NCBI GenBank assembly: GCA_038503075.1
Contig: JBCAML010000017.1
Location: forward strand, 1,240,001-1,304,000
Direction: 5' to 3'
Source: Gyromitra esculenta
Lineage: Eukaryota; Ascomycota; Pezizomycetes; Pezizales; Discinaceae
Length of the DNA stretch: 64,000 nucleotides
The notes beneath the pieces are model-generated. The model had not been told where the DNA came from, did no database searches, and was given only the letters and a program-made list of their open reading frames with translations. Positions 45,516 through 55,860 of this stretch are shown here, in pieces (the stretch's first letter is position 1; the number at the start of each line of letters is the position of its first letter). The position numbers and the translations under genes are program-made.

Positions 45516-47755
45516 CTAGTATCGATAAAACTCTGCACAGTCTTCTGGCAATCCACCATCATTTTCTACGCCCCAATTAGCAACCTCACTCCCAAGAAGA
45601 AGCGTGGGAAAGAGGGGGGAGAGGGGAGAGGGGTAAGTGCCCACTTTAAATGACCATAAAGACTCTAATAACTCAAACGCCTCCGGTAAATGGTCGATAG
45701 TAGTAGGAATAGATCTCAGCGTTCCTTCTTGCTTAACGAATAAGTTACCTACGCAAGTCAAACGCACAGTCATCACGTCCAAGCCTACACCTCCCAACAA
45801 TTTAGCACCTGCAACCAAGACAGCCCCCTCCCTTCCCCACTACTACAGACGAACGCACCTGCTAGTACCAATCCGACAAACTGCAGTTCTTTCAACGTGG
45901 CCTCGTCGTGGCCAATATAGTCCCGGGCAGAACGCATCATAGCGCATAGACCCCTCAGAATCTTGAGGTTGTCTCTTTTCCACTTTGCGGAGTCGGGGCC
46001 GTCGTTTTTCCTCGATACTTCGATTATGCCCCATTCGTCCGGGATGAGGTTATTACTATTAGCGGAAGGACGCGGACGAGAGCGGGTGCTGATGACCGCA
46101 TCGAAATGTGGGCTGCTGCTGCCTTGGGATTTGTTGGATCGGCTTCGAAAGGCCAGCAAGGATGCATCCCGTCTATATAAGATTACTGTAAGTAAATAAA
46201 ATATATGGGGTGACAGGAGGGCACGGAGCGTATGTACCGTCGCACTACTAGAGGGACGTTTAGGAGCAGGAGATCCACGAGAGTAGCCCAGAGTACGCAT
46301 TCCAACGTCCCTTCTAGGAGCTCGTCAGACTGAAGCAGATCGCCGGAATCATCTATTAGAGTGACTCTACAATTGATAACGGTAAGCTTCTGTAGGAGAT
46401 CAATTTAAAATAGGTAATACTACGCACAGGTGAAGCATGGCCTTGTGGACCCATGATGCGTCGAAATGATCCTCCTTATTGTAAGGCTTATCCTCTCTGT
46501 AGGAGGTACTTTCTGCATGATTTCGGAATTCTACGGCCGTGGTACACTACAAAAATGTAAGAATTTATATTGCTACAAGACTATGGTACGCAAGACTCAC
46601 GCGAACAAATCCAGAGGTTGATTTTATCACGGGGGGGTGGACTTTTGGCAAGGGCAATAATCGGTCTCGAATCTCTTGTAACACTTCGCCACTGAACTTT
46701 ATAATTGGATCATTGAGATCAATCACCCATAGAAACACTTGATTCGCCTCCTTGAAGCCGCCAGCAACCTGCTCCATAACTCCATTATAAATCTCAGTTT
46801 CCAAGTAATTACCAGAACTAAGTAAAGTCTTATGGGTCATCTGTTTGTAGGCATTTTTAAAGTTGCTCAGAAGCTGCTGAAAATCCGAGTCATCTTTAGT
46901 TGCTGGGGTTGTGGTAGCAGCAGCCTCTTGCACCTTATTAGCAGTAACTATAGGAACTCCACTCCCCAAAACATCTCCGGCATTGTTGTAAGCCTAGAAG
47001 TTTGATCCGACACTGTCAGAAACCCAATATAACCTCGGGGGCTTTATGATCACTTACATTATCAACCGGTGCATTAAAGATAGAACCAACGGAGCCAATA
47101 TTGAACGAGGAGTGGCCGCCTCGATATTTTTGAGCTTCCGCTTTCGCTTCTTTCGCTTTGAGCCATTGAGCGAGATATTTCCTATCCTAGTGGCATAGAA
47201 ATAGTATAGAATTAGTGCGATCCCAAAACCCCACAGAATAAACAGACAAGCGAACCGGTCATCTGTTATTCTGTGGGAGCCAAGCAGACAAGCGAACCGG
47301 TCATCTGCTGGCTAAAGGGGGGACGTGCAAACAGCCAGGCAAGCGAACTAGCCAGCTTTTTGCAAACCAAATAGACAAGCGAACCGGTCATCTACTGGTT
47401 ATAGGACTAACAGACAAGCGAACCGGTTATCTGTTACAGACCAGACAGACAAGCGAACCGGTCATCTGCTGGCTGTTGGAGTCCCGTCCCGTCCTCGATA
47501 TACTTGGGGAAGAGTTATGCTTACCGTCTTTGCCCCATGATTCCATCGCCCATAGTGAACATTCGCTTGATCGATCTCATCTTGATTGCAGCAGCCTTTG
47601 TTGCATTGTCGAATTTCCTTCAGCGACAGGTGCCAGGCGTCTTGTACTCGTCGAGGAGCTACCCCGTTGGCGAGTTGGGATTTGGCATAATCCTTCACAT
47701 CCCATGTGGAAGGGTCTGCTTCCTTGAAATAGGCAGGATTCCCGGGGTGTGGCAT
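45516..47755 (-). CDS. Hypothetical protein, 7 exons, about 535 aa; possible PD-(D/E)XK-like domain
   Basis: I infer seven exons: 47525-47755, 47058-47186, 46601-46993, 46428-46546, 46238-46366, 45859-46172 and 45516-45808. All introns are GT-AG, phases agree and the total is 536 codons without a stop. The first Met in frame at 47755 (MPHPGNPAYFKEADPSTWDV) is taken as start, though an upstream exon is possible. The N-terminal third is polar (KYLAQWLKAKEAKAEAQKYR). The middle is alpha-helical and hydrophobic (KEANQVFLWVIDLNDPIIKF). Exon 6 carries PDEWGIIEVSRKNDGPDSAK followed by WKRDNLKILRGL, which recalls fungal PD-(D/E)XK nuclease-like domains. I hold that assignment loosely. Six introns are 50-78 nt except the first, 338 nt, which contains a hairpin array. 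The last 40 codons might include one more intron. Confidence 0.65.
47230..47477. repeat. Array of six hairpins with a common loop inside an intron
   Basis: Six copies of a 15-nt core (CAAGCGAACCGGTCA or a close variant) lie at 47247-47261, 47289-47303, 47340-47354, 47376-47390, 47415-47429 and 47450-47464. All but the third are bracketed by AGA and TCT. Outside that, each copy has its own self-complementary arms. Stems are about 16 bp in copy 1, 10 in copy 2, 9-10 in copy 4, 7 in copy 5 and 12 in copy 6. Copies 1, 2 and 4 share a single bulged A at the same place in the left arm. Copy 3 is degenerate but still folds with different pairs. Spacing is irregular (35-51 nt). The array fills most of the first intron of the minus-strand gene, so its transcript carries the complementary loop. 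Confidence 0.8.
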
Positions 47756-50520
47756 AGCGGAGGAAGAGGGCGATAAGCGGTGGTGATGGGTGTAAGTGGT
47801 GATGCTGAGGATGATGGTTTCGGTCGCGACGATGGTGATGTGAGGTTAGATGGAGGGTTTCCAGTCTTGAGCGCGTTAATCCCGTGGGGGGTAACACGCG
47901 TGATAAATGAGGTGGTTGGTGATGGCGCGTTAGCTGTTGGTGGAGTCCGGGTAGCTCTTCGCCAAGAAGCGGCTGGGACGTCATACCTGCATCGCTCGGC
48001 TGTGGCGCATTTCAACTGTCAGAACAAAACGTGCGCAGTCTACAACCGGCTGCTTCAGTCGCTAGGGAAGCTGATACCATCGGAAATCATCTCACTTCGA
48101 GCGCCGTCGTCGAAAGTAGAGTGGTCTTGGCGAGTCTAGGTTAGGTTTTCAGGGCGGGCAGGGCATATCGGTGCTTGGCCCGCCACTGTGCACGGACGAG
48201 GTATCGTGAATCACACTCGCGATCATGAGAGGAGAGCTGATATGTGGCATTGATTAGGACACCCATCCTCGAATTCGTCAACCCCCTCGCAAGCCGATCG
48301 CTATCCGCGCCGCCGAACCGAGTGTCGTGAATGAGGCAGAGCTCGTGGTCGCAATGGTTTAACAACAGTAGATATGTTCCGAGAGATTCGCGAAGGTTGA
48401 TACCGGTTGAAGAAACCGGTTTGGAGTAGTGGTTGGGGGCTGAGATGGGAGAGTTGGCAATGAGAATGATGATGATGGGAGGAACAGTGTCCTGTACAAT
48501 TACATAATAGTAAGTTAGCAACTAATCCCGGGACACGGCAGCCGCAGAGCCGCACTTTGTCGTAAGCACCGCGACGCGAACTCAACCATAATAGGAGTAA
48601 AACACAAAGACCGAGACGACACCAGAATGAAGTTAGCCTCCACAAGTACTACAAACACAAACCTCCCACTTAACCGTCTACATCAAAAGCATAGATCGTA
48701 GAAAATTGAAAATTGAAAACCCTAGGCAAGCGCGCGCGGTAATATCCGTTTTTATAGAGTAGAGTACGCAGAAGCTTTTATCTCGCCAACCAAATCTAAA
48801 GTCTACGATCCCTCGCTAATTTTAAGCCATATTAAATAAATCTCCCCCGTTGCAATAAAAACTACAAGCCCCCTAAGTAGTCGTAGATAACAGCCTCTTG
48901 TTCGTCCAGCCAGCGACGCGCGTGCCAGGCCGTTAGTCCTCGAAGATCCGCGAATACTCCATAATCACCTAACGAATCAACTCAGATTAATTTATACTTT
49001 CTCGTTCCTTCCTTCCTTGTAGTAGAACATAAGCGTGCGCGTATGTATGTACTTTTGTAGATCCTGGCGTCCTGTCACCATTCATAGTTACCGCTCTGTT
49101 CACCTATCATCACTCGAAGCGAAAATCCACGTGATTACGAGTGATCGTCTGTGATCGCGATATGTATGATATGGTGGAGTTGACCTTGACGTGAGGTAGT
49201 AGGACGCAAAAGATACGCAATCGCTGTGATTTTATCTTTTAGCCGTGATGTTCTTGCTCTCTGGGAGTCTTCCGCAGAATGATCATTCTTATGACTAGGA
49301 ACTTGGTGGTGCGCAAGAATGATATTGGATCGGAGTGACCTGGTGGAGTAGTCGCAAAAAATTAGGAACGGCTATAGAGACGGGTGGCTGAAGCTACAAG
49401 AAGCGACATAAATCTTTGTGGGTAAGTAAAGAAGGTAGAAATTGTCTAAAAGAAATTGATGCATCACAAACGAGAGTGTAACTGAAATAGATATTCGGTA
49501 GAGCCTGACGCCAAGCGTGCTACGAATCTAAAACTCTTCGATTTCGAAAACAAGAAAAAATTTAAACTATATGAATATCGCTAAGCTATAATATATAGGA
49601 AAACAGAGATAGCGTGAATATGGAACCGTTAGGGGATAGTAATCTAGAAGTAGAGGGATTAAACAACGAGTGATGATACGTGACGCAAATATACACTATG
49701 TTTGGCAGTTTTTTGGAAATGTGAAATTGAGGATGAGCAACTTAGTGCTCAAAGAGAACCTATCTCACGGCTGTCTTCATCATGATATGTTAGACCTAAA
49801 CTAGTAGTTATATATTATTCTAAGCAGCTGTAATACCTCAATTGCCGTTTTATTTTCAGTTGACCATATGCATAGCAAACCAACCATGGTTATTTCGGGT
49901 GAGTGGTGAGGGTTTTGGATTGTCGACGTGGAAAAAAGTGGTTGATTTAATTTTAAGAAGGTGCCTAGTAGATTGTTGGTAATTATACACTCAATAGGCT
50001 TCGAAAGGAAATCTTACAATAGTAGTTTGCTACAGAACCAGGATGATAGAAATGTACAACTTGCGTGTGATGCTTTGGATTGCGTAGGCAATAAGTCTGA
50101 AATTACAGGCCATATAGATAGTAGAGCGTGATTGTCACAGCTGTGAGTGGCTGTAACTGGTGACTTGAGCACCGCACAGGTGATATGATTGAATGAGCAA
50201 GGGGTGAACTCTGTGCATTACCGGTATTTTGTTTTGATAAGGTAGGTTTAGGAAACGATTTATAAGAAGATCGTGGTATACGTAGGGTTGACCTTTCGGT
50301 TTTCAGTTCTCTGCGGTTGGTTTCATATGGTTTCGCACTCGGTAATTCGCCGTATCAGGTGTGTGGTCGATGATATAGAGAAGATCTTGGAAAAAATAAA
50401 GTAAATAAATACTGCGAGAAAAAAAGCATCGAATCTTTGTAATAGCTATTCATTTTTCTGTAAGGGCGCAGAAATTTAAAAGCTACCAGAGCCTCCGGTT
50501 ATTGAGTAACCGCGGGATCT
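47756..50520. other. Intergenic region, no secure gene
   Basis: At 47756-48520 there are several open frames on the minus strand of Pro/Ser/His-rich composition. They may include the 5' UTR or an undetected first exon of the gene ending at 45516, but no splice model is compelling. From 48650 to 50500 the DNA is AT-rich and stop-dense. Nothing else is supportable. Confidence 0.4.
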
Positions 50521-52728
50521 CTAGTTATAATTATAGTATGGCCCATTACTCCTTTGTCCCACCTCAACTTTGACCGAAGAGTATCTTTGCTGCTGTCTTT
50601 GGTGATCTGAAGAGGTGGTTTGTTGCTGTTGGCTCCACTCGTACCTTCGAACCTGCGAGTTATCTGATCGATTCGGAGGGAGGCTCGGAGGGGTTTGAGG
50701 CCATCGAGTGCTCGACTGCTGACTCCATTGGGTTTGCGAATAGCTTGTTTGGTTTGTAGAAGGGGTTGGAAAATATGAGGACCACTGAGGATTTGATTGT
50801 TGGCTCCGCTGGATATGTGAAAAGCCCGGTCGACTTGGAGGAGTGCTCAGAGTGTTCGAAGACCACTGGCTGCCTGATTGCTCACCTAACTGAGATAGCG
50901 AATCGCTAATCTGATCTGAAGGAGGAGTTGGAGGCCACTGAGTAGTCCCTTGCTGACCTCGCGGCGTGGTTCCATACCCTTGTTGCTTGGCTGGCAACCC
51001 AAAAGCTTCCAAAAAGTGGTTTAGATGTCGTTCGGCCTCCTCTTCGTATCCTGCCTTACGATACCAGTCTGCCAGTTCTCTCATGCGTTTTACTATAAGG
51101 AATTTGGCACTTGTAGCGCCAATAGGAGATACCAATTCACTGCCTATTCTCATCTTTTCTAAATGGGTCCGAGACACCCATTCTCTATTGTTGATCTGGG
51201 CCCAGATGACTGGTCTTTTGACTGAGGTTGACCGCGCTGCGTTCGTTATTTCCATAGAAGATTTGCTCCACACATTCGTTTCCAGTGAATTCTGCATCTC
51301 TGTCAACGACTTTAGATCGGAGAGAAGATGATTCCCGACCGCATTTCCTGGGACGGTTTCGTACAGAGGGTTTCTTGGATCTCCGTATCTAACGAGAATA
51401 TTTCTTCCAGATCCATTCGCGTATCCTCCCACAATCCTCGCTTTATCCATTCGTGCCCCTAGTGGCATGTCATGAATTCGAGGGACATAAGTTATGTTGA
51501 CGTTGGTCGCTGGGAGTGGGGTTTGGCCATTGTTGGCTCTCGGTGATGGGAACTGCTGTTGAGCACTCTCCGTTGGTAGGGTTCTGGTGTAGTTCGTCTC
51601 TGTTCGTGTTGGTTGGAAAGTCTCTACTGGTAGAGTTCGAGCGAAGTTTTCTCTTGGTGTCAGAGGCCGGGTATACGTGGTCTCCGCTGGTTGAGCCTGG
51701 GCGAAGCTTTCTCTTCGTGTCTGAGGCCATGTAGTCTCCGCTGGTTGAGCCTGGGCGAAGCTTTCTCTTCGTGTCTGAGGCCATGTAGTCTCCGCTGGTA
51801 GAGTTCGAGCGATACTTTTTCTTGGTGTTAAAGGCTGGGCAGTCTTCATTGGTGGAATTTCTGTGACTCTCTGTCTTTGCCGTGATATTTGTTCATCCTC
51901 CACTAGCGGGATCAGACTACTTTGTATTTCTTCCTCCTCCTCCTCCTCCTCCTCCTCCTCCTCCTCCTCTCCCTCCTGCTCTCCCTCTCCCTCTCCCTCC
52001 TCACCCTCCTCCGCCTCCTCCTCCGCCTCCTCCTCCGCCTCCTCACCCTCACCCTCACCCTCCTCACCCTCGGTAGACTCTGGAACTATTTTCCAGGTTA
52101 AGTTGATTTCGACTTTGAATTTTAATCCAACATATTCGCCCAAAACTCTAGTCTTGGTTTCAGACAAGTACTTCCCGAGAGCTGTAAGCTTTTCTACGGC
52201 TGTTCTCTCGTCCATACCAGTTTCTTCTAAGCTCTTGATGAATCCAAGCATAGTCAAATCTTGTATTACCAAATCCATAGGCTCAGATTCAGTAAAATTA
52301 ATTTGATAATGTCGTTCTCTTTCCTTCCCCTTCCCCGGGACGTCTCTCGGCTTCCTGCCAGCACCGGTATCCCCATTCGCGAATGTCCCTGGAGTGCGGG
52401 TCGATTGCCTCGGAGTGGGGTTCGGTTGTCTCTGAGTCGGGGCCGGTTCTCTCGAGGCAGAGGCCAACTGTCTCGTAGTAGAAACCAGCTGCCTCGGAGC
52501 ACGACTTGATTGGTTTGGGTTTGATTCTGGAGACCGGGTCGTTTGAGGATTTTGTAGACCCCCGAGAGCGGAAAAACAAAAATTCTTTAAGCAGCCCAAA
52601 AATCCTTCACCTTGATTATTACCCCTGCTCGAGCGATATGGGGAATCGTCGGGTGGAGGGGGTTGACTAGCGTTAGTAGCTATAGACATTGTTGTAGCAG
52701 ACTTCTGGGGTACGGTGTTCTGGGGCAT
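50521..52728 (-). CDS. Low-complexity hypothetical protein, 735 aa
   Basis: One uninterrupted frame. The first 130 residues are Pro/Ser/Arg/Gln-rich with short repeats of the type PRQL-ST-RQLAS. A small ordered block follows (about 145-215: DLTMLGFIKSLEETGMDERT, then AVEKLTALGKYLSETKTRVL). Next comes a very acidic run of Glu and Gly-Glu (about 220-270), then imperfect 17-18-residue repeats built on PAETTWPQTRRESFAQAQ. A second ordered block (about 415-580) includes ARIVGGYANGSGRNILVRYG and RMRELADWYRKAGYEEEAER. The C terminus is Gln/Ser/Pro-rich. I recognise no family. The ordered blocks and the unbroken length argue for a real gene, and the acidic tract is encoded by a GAG/GAA run at about 51928-52080 that may vary in length between strains. 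Confidence 0.65.
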   Translation of the reverse strand: MPQNTVPQKSATTMSIATNASQPPPPDDSPYRSSRGNNQGEGFLGCLKNFCFSALGGLQNPQTTRSPESNPNQSSRAPRQLVSTTRQLASASREPAPTQRQPNPTPRQSTRTPGTFANGDTGAGRKPRDVPGKGKERERHYQINFTESEPMDLVIQDLTMLGFIKSLEETGMDERTAVEKLTALGKYLSETKTRVLGEYVGLKFKVEINLTWKIVPESTEGEEGEGEGEEAEEEAEEEAEEGEEGEGEGEQEGEEEEEEEEEEEEEEIQSSLIPLVEDEQISRQRQRVTEIPPMKTAQPLTPRKSIARTLPAETTWPQTRRESFAQAQPAETTWPQTRRESFAQAQPAETTYTRPLTPRENFARTLPVETFQPTRTETNYTRTLPTESAQQQFPSPRANNGQTPLPATNVNITYVPRIHDMPLGARMDKARIVGGYANGSGRNILVRYGDPRNPLYETVPGNAVGNHLLSDLKSLTEMQNSLETNVWSKSSMEITNAARSTSVKRPVIWAQINNREWVSRTHLEKMRIGSELVSPIGATSAKFLIVKRMRELADWYRKAGYEEEAERHLNHFLEAFGLPAKQQGYGTTPRGQQGTTQWPPTPPSDQISDSLSQLGEQSGSQWSSNTLSTPPSRPGFSHIQRSQQSNPQWSSYFPTPSTNQTSYSQTQWSQQSSTRWPQTPPSLPPNRSDNSQVRRYEWSQQQQTTSSDHQRQQQRYSSVKVEVGQRSNGPYYNYN

Positions 52729-54890
52729 AATGGTAGTGATGATAGAATGCTCGAGGACCTATTGTCTAATTAATACTCGCTAGAGTATTGTTAGGGGAAG
52801 TGGGGCTATGTTCGCTTTTGAAGTATAGTTACGTATTTCTATTTCAAGTACAAGTATGTGAGTGTGGGATTGGAACGGTTGAGGTATCAGAAATCGGCGT
52901 TTGCGCCTTGGCCGCCGCAGTAGCTGACCTTCGGAAATCCTAACTCTGCTTCCCGTATATTGAGATTAGGCACCAATAGCTTGTTCAATATCCTGGGCCC
53001 CTTCCCTTGTCCCTGGGTGTGTTGAGACTGGCATGGCGCAAGTGTAACATGGTAATGGTATGGCTCGAGTTGCCATAGCCGCGCAAACCAGGACTCTGTG
53101 GACTCTGACGTGTCATGTGTAGCAAGAAAGCCTGATACAGTTCCCCTATTGTCTTCTTCTTCTTGATTCGTACCTGCTACAAGGATATCTCCCGGCGCAC
53201 ATAGGTGGCGGGATAGCCATCGCGGGGATTCATTGCCGCACTAAGTAGTACCGGTGCACAAGAATGCCAGGCTGCGGCACGAAATAATAACCAATGTTAC
53301 TAATTTTATACCTAAATGGTTTAGAAATACGCGCGGTATTGAGGGTAGACATTCCTATAGAGGATCTTGTATGCACAAATCCTAGGAGGGGACTGTGGCC
53401 TCACTCGGTCGTCCTTGGGGTTAAGGGGGTGGATTTGGGCGCTTGGAGCGCTATTAACCCTAACCCTTGTATCGAGTGATCTTTGGTGTTTCACCAAGCG
53501 CTCAGCGTTATATACCCGCCTAAGAAGGCTCAATTTCCACTCGCATATATGTAGCTGATTTCTTAAAGATTTAGTAGGCATCAAGATGGATAGCTATAAT
53601 CGCCGTAAGCGACACCCACCCCGCCTTTGACTTGAAGAAACCGGTGTCAGGCTGTAGGGTCTGTTTAGTGGGATGCTTATCTGGGCAATCCCAACGTATT
53701 CTGCATAAAATTGAGTGATATGGGTGATGTATTTTTGCTAGGCCAATCGTGATAAAATTCGGGACTCCGTGGCAATCGGTGCTGTCAGAAGGGTTAGGAC
53801 ATGTGAATTGCTGATTCGTACTTCTCTTGATTCGTCGTTATATATCTCTAGGCTACCACTCCAGCATTAAAGCTCTCCGCCACTTAATTGGCCGATTTGC
53901 TCGCTGACGTCTGCGGTGGCTGTTATCATTCTGCTGATCTGAGACGGATTTAGCTCAGGTGTGATCATGAGACCTGAGGATAATGAAGTTGCATTTCCTA
54001 CATAGTTTAGTAATAATATAACTCTCTACATGGAGGTTTCACGTGTTTATTAAATCCAACGCATCCATGCATACGTATATGGCTATCTAGTGGTTACTTA
54101 TGCCCCTTGGACTGCGCCTCAATTGTCTGAGGCTTTGTAGACAATGACAATCTACATGATTTGTAGCTATCCAAACTGGCTAAATGTATCCTGTAACCCC
54201 GAAATAGCCAAACTCCAACCTTTATGGCGGCTTGAAAGATGACTACCCTACCTAGTACTATATAAATAAATCGTAAGTCATCGCCTAGTATATAACATAA
54301 TAGATATCGATATATGTAAATACTTAATATGAAAAAATTACGGTAAACCAATCCAAAGAAATTTAGCAGGAAGTTATAATAGACTATAAAGATCAACTTC
54401 CATACAATAAAAATTCAAACTCTACGCTCTATAATAAAATATCGCCATGAATTAGTCGAGTAATACTATAGTAGAAAACGAGACTAACGAGTATACCATT
54501 ACAGAGATATTAGCCTAGTGGAAAGAGTGAAGTGAGATGAGGTAACTTTCTGCTAATGCTTGAAAAGAACTAAGAGGAGGCCAATCGCATCCTCTTCTAG
54601 GTTGGTTGATGAGAGTGAAGGAGAATTCGGACACTCTATATCTTCAGGGTACGTAGACTTTACTTCAATAATCCAATAATATGACGTGGGTGGGGAAATA
54701 TATTGATTGAAATTAAAGATTTAAGTGTGGCGGCACTGATCTTAGCAGTTAGCCTTTCATTTAATCAAAAGAAATGTTGTTTTGCCTTCGGTAAGAGGGC
54801 TTGGCGCGGTATCGGCGTGTTTGGTTGCGCATTGAGCTATTTTGGTGCTAGAAAGAGCTTTGTTCCATATGGTTTGTAGGCGCTCCCAGA
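52729..54890. other. Intergenic region, no gene seen
   Basis: Short frames only. A telomere-like ATTAACCCTAACCCTT occurs once near 53452 and is isolated. Sequence from 53900 to 54700 is strongly AT-rich. Confidence 0.5.
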
Positions 54891-55127
54891 TTAATAGCCC
54901 TGAGAATCGAAACCGGTTCCCTTTTCAACCAGAAACCTTACAATCGCTGAATTCTCATAAGCTGAATTGGCGGCTTGCAAGGCATTTTCATACCCGCTGC
55001 CCTGAGCATCGACATCGGCTCCCTTTTCGACTAGGAACTGTACGATCTCCAAACCCCCATAAGCCTCTGCGGCTTGCAGGGTGTTCCCGCACTTGCCGTT
55101 GCTATTCTCGAAAGTAAACTGTTCCAA
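54891..55127 (-). pseudogene. Ankyrin-repeat gene fragment
   Basis: A 78-codon frame encodes two and a half ankyrin repeats (GNTLQAAEAYGGLEIVQFLV, then EKGADVDAQGSGYENALQAA). There is no zinc-finger or other domain upstream, the last repeat is corrupted (GTGFDSQGY), and the flanks are stop-dense AT-rich sequence. The repeat style (GNTLQAA, GADVDAQGSGYENALQAA) is that of fungal NACHT/C2H2-ankyrin proteins, so this is probably a remnant of such a gene. Confidence 0.6.
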
Positions 55128-55860
55128 GAATCCCCAGAACTCTTTGATATGAAGCTCTCCTAATGTATTATTATTCTATGTACGCAGATAGATCAAATTC
55201 CTCACAACATATATTAATAATTTCGGGATTCTGCTGGCTGCTTCTTGCTCCTTTCGGCAAGGTAGTAACATGCGCGGTCTGGGAGATCTCCTGAGCCGGG
55301 TATTAATTAGTGGTAACTGAACATCTGGAGAGCATAGATAAGATATATAACTTGTGGCTAGTCGGGAACCACATGTGATCTGTAGTCGTTTGTGCCGCTT
55401 CCGTCCGATCAAAAGAAAGTCTTGGACGATTGATGAGCGAATTGAACTCTCCCTGAGCTGACTTCCAACGACCCCCCAGAGATACTTTAAATACGGTTTT
55501 CTGTTCCAGATGCCCCTTGGACTTTGTCTGTTTCTTCTAAGTCTAACAGCGAGGAGAACGCATATAAACTAATCGCAATAGCATCATATCGGAAGTCTTC
55601 TAACCCCGGGGTTCTCGTGCTAGAAGTACCCCAAACATCGTTTTTGCCTCACTGCGATGCTCATCTGGCACCCCAACTAGTATTCTAGTGTAAATTTCAT
55701 CGAGTCCTCGCGGAATGGAGTGTAACATCTGATTTAATTCGGATTTTGTGGCCCCATGAACTATCTTTCACAATAGAAAAAACCACATCGTTCTCATTAC
55801 ATGGAAATCTCCTCCCTTGCCATATCCCCTTCCTTGAAGTCCTCCAGGGTTCAAAGAAAA
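55128..55860. other. Intergenic region
   Basis: This is the 3' flank of the glucan lyase gene and decayed sequence beside the ankyrin fragment. No gene is supported. Confidence 0.5.

Noticed and set aside
47230..47477. CRISPR array interpretation of the regular 23-nt repeats
   Set aside because: The genome is fungal, spacers are irregular and short (12-28 nt), and they are complementary to each other across each repeat. This is a hairpin array, not a CRISPR.
51863..52306. Plus-strand poly-Ser or poly-Pro frame
   Set aside because: Antisense reading of the acidic Glu tract of the 735-aa protein.
53445..53470. Telomere-like CCCTAACCC
   Set aside because: A single occurrence inside ordinary sequence, not an array.
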